Source: Desulfomicrobiaceae bacterium (GTDB lineage: Bacteria > Desulfobacterota > Desulfovibrionia > Desulfovibrionales > Desulfomicrobiaceae). Taken from it: a DNA stretch of 21,829 bases. Shown piece after piece: positions 7,663-15,648 of this stretch; position 1 is the stretch's first letter; the number at the start of each line of letters is the position of its first letter. Below the pieces are notes generated by a model. That model was not told where the DNA came from. It made no database searches and worked only from the letters and a program-made list of their open reading frames with translations. Position numbers and translations under genes: made by a program. The stretch covers positions 26,439 through 48,267 of the forward strand of contig DPEO01000091.1 of the NCBI GenBank assembly GCA_003530935.1, read 5' to 3'.

Positions 7663-9333
7663 CTATTGCACGCGCTGCACGCGCACCATGTTGGCCTCGG
7701 CCAGTTTCTGGAACACGGCATCCCGCGGGCCGAAGATCAAGAGTTGCCCGTCGCGCAGGAAGAGCACCTTGTCGACGCTGGCCAGGAGACTTGCCTTGTG
7801 GGTGATGAGGATCACCGTGCTCCCCTGCTCCTTGAGCTGGGCGAGCGCCCGCAGCAAGGCCTGTTCGCCCTCTTCGTCCAGACTGGCGTTGGGTTCGTCG
7901 AGGATGATGAACTTGGGGTTGCCATACATGGCGCGGGCAAGGCCGATGCGCTGGCGTTGACCTCCCGAGAGGGCTATCCCGCCAGGGCCGATGGGGGTGT
8001 CGTAGCCCTTGGGCATGCGCAACACCATTTCGTGGATTCCTGCCTTCTGGGCCGCGTCGATGATCTTGTCCGGATCCTTGGGGCCGAGGCGGGCGATGTT
8101 GTCGGCAATGGTGCCGGCAAAGAGCTCCACGTCCTGGGGGAGATAGCCCAGATACGGCCCGAGGCGTTCGGAGTCCCAGCTGGCGATGTCTGCACCGTCC
8201 AGCCGCACCTTGCCCAAAGAGGGCGGCCAAATGCCGAGGAGCACCTTGGCCAAGGTGGATTTGCCGGCCGCGCTGGGGCCGATGAGCCCCATGGATTCTC
8301 CTGGCGCCAAGGCAAAGCTGACGTTATGGAGCAGCGTGCGGCCCCCTACGGCCAGGGAGACGGCTTCGGCCCGCACTTCGCCTTTGGGTTCCGGCAGTTC
8401 CATGCGCTCCGGCTCCGGCGGGGCGGAGAAGAGCTTGTCCAGGCGGTGGTAGGCATCTCGGGCCTCGATGAAGTTTTTGAGGGAGCTGATGAGGATGTCC
8501 AAGGGGGCCAGCCCCTTGCCCATGAGGACCGAGGAGGCGAACATGACCCCGGCGGAGGCTTGGTTGGTGATGGCGAGATACGCACCCAAGCCGTACATGG
8601 CCATCTGGATGGACTGGCGCAGCATCTTGACGATGCTCTGCAGCAAGCCGGCGCGTTTGCTCGCCCGGGTCTGCAGGGCCACCACCAGGCGGTTCATTTT
8701 GTGCCATTGCTCGGCCACACCGGGGAGCATGCCCATGGATTGGATGGCATGGGAGTTTTGCACCGCGGTGCCGATGAGACGCTGGGCGGCGTTGGCCAGG
8801 TGGTTGGCCTGCTCGATGGGCTTGCGGCTCACTTTGTCCGAGAGGATGCTCAACACGATGGACACCGCGGCCACACTCAGGCCCACCCAGCCGAGAAGGG
8901 GATGGAGCACGAACACCAAGGCGATGTAGATGGGCGACCACGGCATGTCGAAGATGGCGAAGATGCTCGTGCCGGTGAGGAAGTTGCGCACGGTGTTCAC
9001 GTCACGCAGGCCCACGGCGTATTGGTCGCTCCCCGGGGCAGCGGCTTGTTTGAGCATGGTGCGCAGCACATCCGGGCTCAAGGTGTCGTCGATGGCGATG
9101 CTCGCCCGCACCAAGAGGCGTGAGCGGATGAAGTCCAACGCGCCTTGCGTGATGACGGCCAGGGCCGCGGCGATGGACACCGCCACCAAGGTCGGCACGC
9201 TGCGGCTTTGAAGCACGTGGTTGAAAAGCGAGAGCATGTACAAGGGAAAGGTGAGGCCAAGGAGGTTCAAGAAGAAGCTGAAGATGGCCCCAAAGACGAA
9301 ATACTGGCGCCACTGGGCAAGGAACCGTTTCAT
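7663..9333 (-). CDS. Type I secretion ABC transporter (PrtD type)
   Basis: A 556-residue fused permease-ATPase. Transmembrane helices occupy about residues 12-165 and 245-275. The nucleotide-binding domain follows, with Walker A GPSAAGKST (352-360), Q-loop YLPQD near 400, signature LSGGQ (455-459), Walker B FIILDE (475-480) and H-loop His512. There is no N-terminal C39 peptidase or C39-like domain, which points to the PrtD/AprD group that exports RTX-type proteases, lipases or adhesin-like substrates with C-terminal signals. AGGA lies nine bases before the ATG. It is the first gene of the operon with the HlyD and TolC partners. No RTX or other substrate gene is adjacent. Confidence 0.95.
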   Translation of the reverse strand: MKRFLAQWRQYFVFGAIFSFFLNLLGLTFPLYMLSLFNHVLQSRSVPTLVAVSIAAALAVITQGALDFIRSRLLVRASIAIDDTLSPDVLRTMLKQAAAPGSDQYAVGLRDVNTVRNFLTGTSIFAIFDMPWSPIYIALVFVLHPLLGWVGLSVAAVSIVLSILSDKVSRKPIEQANHLANAAQRLIGTAVQNSHAIQSMGMLPGVAEQWHKMNRLVVALQTRASKRAGLLQSIVKMLRQSIQMAMYGLGAYLAITNQASAGVMFASSVLMGKGLAPLDILISSLKNFIEARDAYHRLDKLFSAPPEPERMELPEPKGEVRAEAVSLAVGGRTLLHNVSFALAPGESMGLIGPSAAGKSTLAKVLLGIWPPSLGKVRLDGADIASWDSERLGPYLGYLPQDVELFAGTIADNIARLGPKDPDKIIDAAQKAGIHEMVLRMPKGYDTPIGPGGIALSGGQRQRIGLARAMYGNPKFIILDEPNASLDEEGEQALLRALAQLKEQGSTVILITHKASLLASVDKVLFLRDGQLLIFGPRDAVFQKLAEANMVRVQRVQ

Positions 9334-9392
9334 AGACAGTTTTCCTGGTTACGGAGGATGCGCGGCGCGTGGCCGCAGGAAAATTCCGGCGT

Positions 9393-9421
9393 CTTGTAGT
9401 CCCCCCAAGCGTGGCTGTAAA
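9393..9421 (-). promoter_or_regulatory. Sigma70-like promoter for the secretion operon
   Basis: On the minus strand TTTACA (9421-9416) and TACAAG (9398-9393) are separated by exactly 17 bases, 60 bases upstream of the ABC gene ATG. The -35 overlaps a small inverted repeat (GCTGTA/TACAGC, 9414-9430), a possible operator. This would let the secretion operon be transcribed separately from the upstream murB. Confidence 0.5.
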
Positions 9422-9436
9422 CCCTACAGCAGCGGA

Positions 9437-10309
9437 TTAGCGTGGAGACACGAGGGCTTCCACACAGAGCCGTTGTTCGAGCTCTAGGTGCACTCCAAAG
9501 CGTTCTGCTACCGTGGTGCGGCAGGTTTCTATCAACGTCAGGACATCGGCGCAGCGGGCGCCACCCACATTGACAATGAATCCGGCATGTTTGGGGGAGA
9601 CTTGTGCGCCGCCCACGCGCGCCCCTTTGAGACCGGCGGCGTCCACCAGGCGGGAGGCAAAGTCTCCGGGCGGGCGTTTGAAGACGCTGCCGGCGGAGGG
9701 AAGTTCCAGAGGCTGGCTGTGCTTGCGGCGGCTCAGGATCTGACGGCGCTGGCCCTGGAGCGTGGCGAGATCGTCCGGCACCAGGCGCCAGCGCGCCGCC
9801 AGCACGATGGCGCCAGTAAGTCCGCTCGCGGCGCGGTAGGCAAAGCCGCAGGCGGCGCGCGGCATGGTGCGCACCGCGCCGTCTGGGGTGAGCACGGTGA
9901 CGGATTCGAGGCAGTCGCTCACTTCTGCGCCGTAGGCCCCGGCATTCATGACCACGGCCCCGCCGACGCTGCCGGGGATCCCCGAGAGTTTTTCCAGGCC
10001 GCCAAGCCCGCGGCGCACCGTGGCCGCCACCAACCGGTCCAGCCACACCCCGGCCTCGGCCGCTATCTCCGTGCCGCGGATCTCCCAGCGCTGCAGTCCC
10101 CGGGTGGAGAGCAGGGGGAAGGGCAGGTGGGCGTCGCCAAAAAGGGTATTGGCCCCGCCGCCCAGCACCCAAAAGGGTCGGCCTTCCCGGCGCAAGCGGG
10201 AGGCGATTTCCACGAACTCGTCGATGGTCTCGGGCTCGAACACTTCGGCGGTGCCGCCGATGCGGTAGGTGCACAGGCGCTTGAGATTGGCTGCGGGAAA
10301 GTGGCGCAT
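9437..10309 (-). CDS. murB: UDP-N-acetylenolpyruvoylglucosamine reductase
   Basis: A 290-residue FAD-dependent reductase that makes UDP-N-acetylmuramate for peptidoglycan. The FAD-binding half includes TYRIGGTAEVF and VLGGGANTL, then GLGGLEKLSGIPGSVGG and MNAGAYG. The C-terminal half carries PSAGSVFKRP, which holds the proton-donating Ser region of type II MurB, and a Glu near the C-terminus (LELEQRL). Length and motifs fit type II MurB. ATG 10309 is preferred over an in-frame GTG 14 codons upstream because similarity begins near it, although the SD (AGGGAC) is close. It lies 103 bases upstream of the secretion operon on the same strand and is divergent from the Rrf2 gene. No terminator follows, so some read-through is possible. 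Confidence 0.94.
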   Translation of the reverse strand: MRHFPAANLKRLCTYRIGGTAEVFEPETIDEFVEIASRLRREGRPFWVLGGGANTLFGDAHLPFPLLSTRGLQRWEIRGTEIAAEAGVWLDRLVAATVRRGLGGLEKLSGIPGSVGGAVVMNAGAYGAEVSDCLESVTVLTPDGAVRTMPRAACGFAYRAASGLTGAIVLAARWRLVPDDLATLQGQRRQILSRRKHSQPLELPSAGSVFKRPPGDFASRLVDAAGLKGARVGGAQVSPKHAGFIVNVGGARCADVLTLIETCRTTVAERFGVHLELEQRLCVEALVSPR

Positions 10310-10339
10310 GTCCCTGTCTAGTGCGTGGGGGGCCTGGGA

Positions 10340-10387
10340 AGCAAGGGGCACGGGCGGCCTGCGGCGGACGCGTGTTTCCCCCTTGCT
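10340..10387. repeat. Inverted repeat between divergent murB and Rrf2 genes
   Basis: A perfect 9-base inverted repeat, AGCAAGGGG (10340-10348) and CCCCTTGCT (10379-10387), has a 30-base spacer. It lies in the 114-base divergent region upstream of both murB and the Rrf2 gene. It could be an operator dyad, possibly for the Rrf2 protein, or simply a hairpin in a leader. Confidence 0.35.
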
Positions 10388-10423
10388 GCTTGCCGGGGGC
10401 GCGGAATTTTGCCAAAAGAAGGC

Positions 10424-10879
10424 ATGCGTATTTCTGCCCGCACTCGCTATGCCACTCGAATTTTATTGGATTTGGCCGAACATGCCGCAAGCGCGCCCTC
10501 TCCGGTGTCGGATGTGGCGGCGCGCACCGGCATTACTCCCCAATTCATCGAACAGATCATGAAGTCTCTGCGTCGCTGCGGCTTGGTGGCGAGTCGGCGA
10601 GGGGTCGCCGGCGGCTATGTCTTGGCCGCAGACCCCGCGTCGATCTCCCTTGGGACCATTGTGCGCTGCACGGAAGAGCTCCAGGACCTCGCCCCGTGTG
10701 TGGACGAGTCCGAGCGCTGCCACCGCGCCGACGGCTGCCGCACGCGTCAGGCGTGGCAGCGGGTTTCCCAGGTGCTTTTTGCGGAATTGGACGCCATCTC
10801 GCTCCAGGAGTTGCTCTCGGGGGACGTGCAGCAATGCGCCGGGGCCACAGGCCCCCTGGATGGCGACGAAAATGCATGA
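10424..10879 (+). CDS. Rrf2-family transcriptional regulator with three cysteines
   Basis: A 151-residue Rrf2 protein. It opens with the family-typical MRISARTRYATRILLDLAEHA and has a winged helix-turn-helix (VSDVAARTGITPQFIEQIMKSL, about residues 28-49, then the wing VASRRGVAGGYVLA). A cysteine cluster Cys92-x6-Cys99-x5-Cys105 resembles the [Fe-S] ligands of IscR, RsrR and NsrR relatives, so it probably senses redox state, iron or NO. ATG 10424 is chosen because the family N-terminus begins there; AAGAAGG lies immediately upstream. argJ follows 25 bases after the stop. No isc or suf genes are nearby, so the target is unknown. Confidence 0.92.
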   Translation: MRISARTRYATRILLDLAEHAASAPSPVSDVAARTGITPQFIEQIMKSLRRCGLVASRRGVAGGYVLAADPASISLGTIVRCTEELQDLAPCVDESERCHRADGCRTRQAWQRVSQVLFAELDAISLQELLSGDVQQCAGATGPLDGDENA

Positions 10880-10904
10880 TACTCATGATGATGGAGGAAT
10901 CGCG

Positions 10905-12083
10905 GTGACCGAACTTCCTCAGGGATTCCGGCTGGGGGCCGCGGCGTGCGGTTTCCGGCGGCCGGATCGGTTGGACCTGGCTTTGGTGGTGGCGGACGTC
11001 CCGGCAGTTGCCGCAGGGGTTTTTACCACCAATCGTTTTCAGGCCGCCCCGGTGTGTATCGCCCGGGAGCATCTGTCGGCCAATCCCCAGGGCATCCGGG
11101 CCATTCTCGTCAACTCGGGTCAGGCCAATGCCTGCACGGGAGAAGAGGGCATGCGCCGCTGCCGCGCCACCTTGGACCTCTTGTCTTCTGCCGGCATCGC
11201 TCCGCACGAGGTCTTGCCGGCCTCTACGGGGGTCATCGGCGAACAACTGCCGCTGGAGCGCTGGCCCGCAGGGGTCGCCATGGCCTTGGAGCGTCTTGGT
11301 CAGGTGCCTTTGGTGGATGCAGCTCGGGCCATCATGACCACGGATACCTTTCCCAAGGTGGCCGCGGCCCAGATCACCGTGCAGGGGCGCACCATCCGCC
11401 TGGCGGGCATGGCCAAGGGCGCGGGGATGATCTGTCCCCAAATGGCCACCATGCTGGGGTTCATCCTCTGTGACGCGCAAGTGGAGCCCGCCTGGTGGCA
11501 GGCTGCCCTGCGCCGGGCGGTGGACGCAAGTTTCAACGCCATCACCGTGGACGGCGATACGAGCACCAACGATTGCGTGCTGGCCTTGGCCAGCGGCGTC
11601 GGCGGTGTGGTGCCGGAGCACGCCTTGCCGGAACTCGAGGCCGCTTTGCTGGACGTGTGCCAGGAGCTGGCCTTTCAGATCGTGCAGGACGCGGAAGGCG
11701 GCACCAAGGTGCTGCGCATCCGGGTCTCTGGGGCGGCAGACCCTGCGGACGCCCAGCGTGTCGCCCGGGCCGTGGGGAATTCCCCTTTGGTGAAGACCGC
11801 CCTCTACGGCCGCGACCCCAATTGGGGACGTATCGTGGCTGCGGTGGGCCGCAGCGGCGCCCAATTTGAAGCCCACCGCGTGCGCGTGGACTTGGCGGGG
11901 CATACCGTCTTTGCCGCAGGGCTTCCCCTGCCTGCGGATTGGGACGGACTTTTGGCTTCGGCCCTGCGGCGCGACGAGGTGACCATCGACATCCATTTGG
12001 GGGCAGGGGAGGCCGGGTGCGAACTTTTGGCCTCCGACCTGACCGAGGAGTATATTCGGATCAATGCGAGCTACCGAACCTGA
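10905..12083 (+). CDS. argJ: Arginine biosynthesis bifunctional protein ArgJ
   Basis: A 392-residue Ntn-type enzyme (glutamate N-acetyltransferase, often also N-acetylglutamate synthase) that recycles the acetyl group in arginine synthesis. Motifs seen: GVFTTNRFQAAPV, LVNSGQANACTG, IMTTDTFPK, GMAKGAGMICPQMATML, and the C-terminal EYIRINASYRT. The self-cleavage site is expected between Ala181 and Thr182 of MATML, giving two subunits from one chain. The start is GTG 10905, with GGAGGA six bases upstream; an ATG ten codons earlier is less well placed. Whether it is mono- or bifunctional cannot be told from reading. It overlaps the HD gene by 20 bases. Confidence 0.95.
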   Translation: MTELPQGFRLGAAACGFRRPDRLDLALVVADVPAVAAGVFTTNRFQAAPVCIAREHLSANPQGIRAILVNSGQANACTGEEGMRRCRATLDLLSSAGIAPHEVLPASTGVIGEQLPLERWPAGVAMALERLGQVPLVDAARAIMTTDTFPKVAAAQITVQGRTIRLAGMAKGAGMICPQMATMLGFILCDAQVEPAWWQAALRRAVDASFNAITVDGDTSTNDCVLALASGVGGVVPEHALPELEAALLDVCQELAFQIVQDAEGGTKVLRIRVSGAADPADAQRVARAVGNSPLVKTALYGRDPNWGRIVAAVGRSGAQFEAHRVRVDLAGHTVFAAGLPLPADWDGLLASALRRDEVTIDIHLGAGEAGCELLASDLTEEYIRINASYRT

Positions 12084-12687
12084 TGCCACAGGCCGGGCGG
12101 TTTCTTCCTGGGACCGCGTGGCGGATTTCATCTTCGAGCTGGGCATGCTGCGCAAGACGCCGCGCACCGGCTACCAATTTTTGGGCTCCGGCGCGGAGAA
12201 CGTGGCGGAACATTCGTTTCGCACCGCCATGATCGGCATGCTCCTTGCCCGGGAGGCGGGCGCGGATGTGGCCCGCACGGTGCTGCTTTGTCTGTTCCAC
12301 GACGTGCACGAGGCGCGGGTGGGGGATTTCAACTACGTCAACCGCCTCTACAACACCACGGATGCCGAGGCCGCCCTACGGGACGCCCTCGCCGGCACCG
12401 GACTGGAGGCGGAAGGCCTCGGCCTGTGGCGGGAGCTGGACGCCGCCGCCACCCTCGAGGCGCGTCTGGCCCACGATGCGGACCAGCTCGATTTCATCGC
12501 CAATCTCAAAGAGGAGCAGGACCGGGGCAACCCCTACGCGGAGAAGTGGCTCTCCCACGCCATCCCCCGGCTGCGCACCGAAGTGGGCCGGGCCATGGCG
12601 CAGGCCATTGTGGCCGCGGATCACACCCGCTGGTGGTTTGCCGGTCCGGATGCCTCCTGGTGGCGCCGGGGCAATGGTCGGCACTAG
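12064..12687 (+). CDS. HD-domain hydrolase (YfbR/HDDC2-like nucleotidase)
   Basis: A 207-residue HD_3-type phosphohydrolase. Metal-binding residues are visible as His50 in AEHSF, His79-Asp80 in LCLFHDVHEARVGD, and an Asp (138 or 140) in AHDADQLDFI. The family includes 5'-deoxynucleotidases, which would act on (deoxy)nucleoside monophosphates in the cytoplasm; the substrate is not determined here. It starts at ATG 12064 inside argJ (20-base overlap), with GAGGAG about 13 bases upstream. A later GTG at 12118 is a possible shorter start. Its stop overlaps the next gene by 14 bases, which suggests one polycistron. Confidence 0.88.
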   Translation: MRATEPDATGRAVSSWDRVADFIFELGMLRKTPRTGYQFLGSGAENVAEHSFRTAMIGMLLAREAGADVARTVLLCLFHDVHEARVGDFNYVNRLYNTTDAEAALRDALAGTGLEAEGLGLWRELDAAATLEARLAHDADQLDFIANLKEEQDRGNPYAEKWLSHAIPRLRTEVGRAMAQAIVAADHTRWWFAGPDASWWRRGNGRH

Positions 12688-13192
12688 ACGGCTTTGGGGG
12701 GTGTGTGCCCTGTTGTCCGTGCTGGTGCATCTTGCGCCGTTGGCACCCCAGGCCATGGCCCTATGGCGGGGGGGGCTCCCGAAAGTTGCGCTCTCTCGTT
12801 CATCCTGGCGGGAAGCCTTGGCCGGGGAGGCTCGTTCCCGTCGGCGGGTAGTGCTCTCGGACGTGATCTTGGTGGCGCCGTCGGTGAATCTCTTGCGGGT
12901 GGCCACCAGCCGTCCGGAAGCACAAACCGAGCGGCTGCGCGCCATCCAGAGGAGCATTCGCCTGGCTTGGAACGAGGCCGCAGCTTCCGCCCCTGGGCGT
13001 GCCTTGGTGAGCCTGCGCGTGGGCGAAGACGGCCGTATTCATGAATACGCGGTGCAGCGCTTGGCGGGGGATGTGGCTTTTGAGCGGTTTGTGGTGACTT
13101 TCGTGCGCACTCTGCTCCATGCCTCGGCGGTGGCAGGTCCTGGAGCGCCGCTCTGGGTGGAGTGCGAATTCGTGGTGGAGCCGCCACGGTAA
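12674..13192 (+). CDS. TonB/TolA C-terminal-like envelope protein
   Basis: A 172-residue protein with an N-terminal hydrophobic segment (about residues 7-30, LWGVCALLSVLVHLAPLAPQ) that acts as a signal anchor or signal peptide. Its C-terminal domain is short (about 85-170): helix RLRAIQRSIRLAWNEA, then ALVSLRVGEDGRIHEYAVQRL and a terminal strand WVECEFVV. This is the pattern of TonB/TolA C domains. There is no Pro-rich linker of classical length and no exbB/exbD neighbours, so energy transduction is not implied. It overlaps the HD gene by 14 bases and its SD is weak, in keeping with translational coupling. Confidence 0.68.
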   Translation: MVGTRRLWGVCALLSVLVHLAPLAPQAMALWRGGLPKVALSRSSWREALAGEARSRRRVVLSDVILVAPSVNLLRVATSRPEAQTERLRAIQRSIRLAWNEAAASAPGRALVSLRVGEDGRIHEYAVQRLAGDVAFERFVVTFVRTLLHASAVAGPGAPLWVECEFVVEPPR

Positions 13193-13203
13193 GGATCGTA
13201 CCC

Positions 13204-13692
13204 ATGCGCATTGCTGTGCTGTCGGATACGCATCTGATGGAGCCGGATGCAGCGCTGCTTGCGGTGTTTCGTCGCTATCTGGAGCCTGCAGACATGGTGC
13301 TCCATTTGGGCGACGCCGTGGGCGAGGCCGTGTGGGCCATGTTGAACGCCCATCCCTGCTTTGCGGCCGTGGCGGGCAATTGTGATCATCCTGCGCTGCA
13401 GGCGAGTCTGCCGCGGCTGCGGCGGGTGGAGGTCGCGGGCCGGGTGTTGGGCATGGCTCACGGCTGGGGGCCGCGCTCCCACGTGGGCGCGACCGTGGCG
13501 GCGCAATTTCCCGACGCCGCCATCGTCCTCTATGGGCATACCCACAAGCGCCATTGGGAGCGCCTGCCCGATGGCCGCTGGCTCCTCAACCCGGGGTCAC
13601 TTATGTGGCCGCGGGACGACGGCCCGGGCGGGCTTGCCATCATGCACCTGGGTGCGGGAGATCCGCAGGTGCAGTGGGTGGATTTGGCATGA
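13204..13692 (+). CDS. YfcE/MJ0936-type metallophosphoesterase
   Basis: A 162-residue calcineurin-like phosphoesterase with all family metal ligands: Asp8 and His10 (SDTHL), Asp37 (LGD), Asn59 (GNCD), His86 (AHG), and His112 and His114 (GHTHK). It is typical in length for YfcE, a cytoplasmic phosphodiesterase with no firmly assigned cellular substrate. ATG 13204 follows AAGGA by nine bases and lies 11 bases after the TonB-like gene. It is the last gene of the argJ cluster, before a strong bidirectional terminator. Confidence 0.93.
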   Translation: MRIAVLSDTHLMEPDAALLAVFRRYLEPADMVLHLGDAVGEAVWAMLNAHPCFAAVAGNCDHPALQASLPRLRRVEVAGRVLGMAHGWGPRSHVGATVAAQFPDAAIVLYGHTHKRHWERLPDGRWLLNPGSLMWPRDDGPGGLAIMHLGAGDPQVQWVDLA

Positions 13693-13710
13693 ACTCATTG
13701 GATTTTTTAT

Positions 13711-13749
13711 AAAAAACGCCCCAGAAGCCATGTTTCTGGGGCGTTTTTT
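13711..13749. terminator. Bidirectional intrinsic terminator
   Basis: Perfect 16-base arms (13711-13726 AAAAAACGCCCCAGAA and 13734-13749) enclose a 7-base loop. The six As at the left end and six Ts at the right end give a U-tract on both transcripts. It lies between the convergent phosphoesterase and PpiD-like genes and serves both operons. Confidence 0.95.
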
Positions 13750-13767
13750 GGCGTTGTCGGTGTCCGC

Positions 13768-15648
13768 TTAGGACTTGGACGGGGTGATGAGCTCCGGGAT
13801 GAGGATCTCGATGCGGGCCTTGTCCCACAGCTCCTTGAGATGGGCCTGGAACACCTGCTCTGCGGCTTGGTCGCGCAGGGACTGGGTCCATTGGCTGCGT
13901 ACCGCTTCCCAGGCCGCCTCGTCCGGAGGGTGCACTGCGCGCACCCGAGCGAGCACGAAGGCATCGCCCACGGGATAGATCTCGGGGAGCCAGGCGCCGG
14001 GTTCGGCATGCAATAGTTGCGTTCCCAGTGCAGCGCTGACGCCGATACCGGCAAGCTGCCCTTGGCGGTTGACCCCGCTGAGCGGCCGCAGTTGGGCCGT
14101 TGGGTCGAGCTGGGGCAGCGCCTTGAGGGCCGCCTCGGCCTTGGCCTTGGCGGCAGCCAGTTGGCGTTCCCGGGTGAGGCGTTGGCGGATTTCTTCTTGG
14201 GTCTCTTCCACGGTGCGGGTGCGGGCCGGGATGTCCTCCACCTTGGTGGCCAGGAGATAGCCATCCGGCAGCAGGATGGGGGCCTTGGTGGTCGTGCCTG
14301 GGGCAAGGAGCATGAGGGCCTTCACGTCCTGCGGCTTGAGGGAAATTCCCTGGGGACCGTCTGCTTCACTGAATGGCGCGGGTTCCTGCACCGCAAGCCC
14401 GAGGGCCGTAGCCACGGCGTTGACGTCTTCGCCGCGGGCGATGCGCTCCAAGGCCAGGTCCAGGGTGTCGCCCAGCGTTTCCGTGGCCTGGTCGCGGGCC
14501 AGTTGGCCGCGGATGTCGCTGGCCACCTGTTCCAAGGGCTTTTGCCGGGCGGGGCGCTTTTCCTCCACGAAGATGAGGTGCAGGCCGAAGGGCGTGCGGA
14601 CGATGTCGCTGACTTGCCCCACCGGCAGGGAAAAGGCGACCTGTTCGAATTCCGGCACCATGCGGCCGCGCTCGAACCAGCCCAGATCCCCTCCTTGGGC
14701 TGCACTGCCGTCCTGGGAGTGGGCCTTGGCCTCGGCGGCAAAGGACGCGGCGTCGTGGATGCGCGCGCGGCTGGCCGTGAGCTCGGCGCGGGCCGTGGCT
14801 TCTTCGGTGGCGTTGGCCTGCGGGGGAAGCAGGCGCAGGATGTGCCGGGCGCGCACGGCCTCGGGCTCGCGGAACTGGTCGCCGTGGGCTTCGTAGTAGG
14901 CGCGCACCGCCTCGTCCGAGACGGCTTCGGGTTTGGCGATGGTGTCTGCTGTGATGCGCAAAAGACGCACCCGTGCTTTGGCCGGCTCCTGGAATTCCTC
15001 GGTGTGTGCGGCGTGGTAGGCGGCGATGTCTTCCGGAGTGATGGTCGCGGTTTCATTGGAGGCGGCAAAAACCAGCACGTCGAGGTCCGCAGTGCGCTCC
15101 AGCACCATGAAGAGGTCCTTGGCCTGGGCCTCGGGGAGCTTGCCGGCGGCGACGATGGCGGTGCGCAGCTTGTCCACCACGAGATCTTTGCGGAAGTCTT
15201 CTTCGAAGAGAGCGGGGGTCAGGCCCTGGGATTGCAGAGTGCGGCGGTAGCGATCCGGGGAGAATCGACCGTTTTCCTGAAAGGCGGAGATTTTGTGCAC
15301 TGCGGCGGCGAGCTCGCTGTCGGTCACAAAAAGTCCGAGTTTTTTGGCTTCCTGCACAAGGAGGGTGGAGCCCACCAGTTGCCGGAAGACCTGGTCTCGG
15401 ATGTTCAGGGCGTCGAAGACCTCGCTGGAGATGCCCGGATTTTGGGCGCGCAGACGGTCCATGGTGCTCTGCACGGCCCGCTGGAAGCTCTGCACCGAGA
15501 TGGGCTCTTCATTGACCAAGGCCACGGCGCCGCGCCGGCCCTGATCCATGCGGCTGATGCCAAAGGCCAGCACGAAGACCACGATGATCATGGCGAACAT
15601 GATCTTGATGCCCCAGGAGCGCGCTCCTTGGCGAAGGATATCAAGCAT
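13768..15648 (-). CDS. PpiD/SurA-type membrane-anchored peptidyl-prolyl isomerase
   Basis: A 626-residue PpiD-like periplasmic folding factor. The N-terminal transmembrane anchor is at about residues 15-33 (IKIMFAMIIVVFVLAFGIS), and a SurA_N-like chaperone segment at 40-170. One parvulin rotamase domain lies at about 265-363, with VRARHILRLL, the GGDLGWFERGRMVPEFE loop and TPFGLHLIFVEEK. A long helical C-terminal chaperone region follows. It would sit in the inner membrane facing the periplasm and assist newly exported proteins. It overlaps the aconitase stop by 8 bases, and GAGG lies six bases before the ATG, so it is coupled to the metabolic gene upstream. It is the last gene of its operon. 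Confidence 0.93.
   Translation of the reverse strand: MLDILRQGARSWGIKIMFAMIIVVFVLAFGISRMDQGRRGAVALVNEEPISVQSFQRAVQSTMDRLRAQNPGISSEVFDALNIRDQVFRQLVGSTLLVQEAKKLGLFVTDSELAAAVHKISAFQENGRFSPDRYRRTLQSQGLTPALFEEDFRKDLVVDKLRTAIVAAGKLPEAQAKDLFMVLERTADLDVLVFAASNETATITPEDIAAYHAAHTEEFQEPAKARVRLLRITADTIAKPEAVSDEAVRAYYEAHGDQFREPEAVRARHILRLLPPQANATEEATARAELTASRARIHDAASFAAEAKAHSQDGSAAQGGDLGWFERGRMVPEFEQVAFSLPVGQVSDIVRTPFGLHLIFVEEKRPARQKPLEQVASDIRGQLARDQATETLGDTLDLALERIARGEDVNAVATALGLAVQEPAPFSEADGPQGISLKPQDVKALMLLAPGTTTKAPILLPDGYLLATKVEDIPARTRTVEETQEEIRQRLTRERQLAAAKAKAEAALKALPQLDPTAQLRPLSGVNRQGQLAGIGVSAALGTQLLHAEPGAWLPEIYPVGDAFVLARVRAVHPPDEAAWEAVRSQWTQSLRDQAAEQVFQAHLKELWDKARIEILIPELITPSKS

Noticed and set aside
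6163..9123. A 986-codon plus-strand open frame antisense to the secretion operon
   Set aside because: Its product is rich in Gly, His, Ala and Arg with no domain pattern. The minus strand encodes three unmistakable secretion proteins with full motifs; GC-rich codon use leaves the complementary frame open by chance.
10310..10351. Longer murB start (GTG at 10351)
   Set aside because: The extra 14 residues do not resemble MurB and there is no SD before the GTG. ATG 10309 is closer to the family N-terminus.
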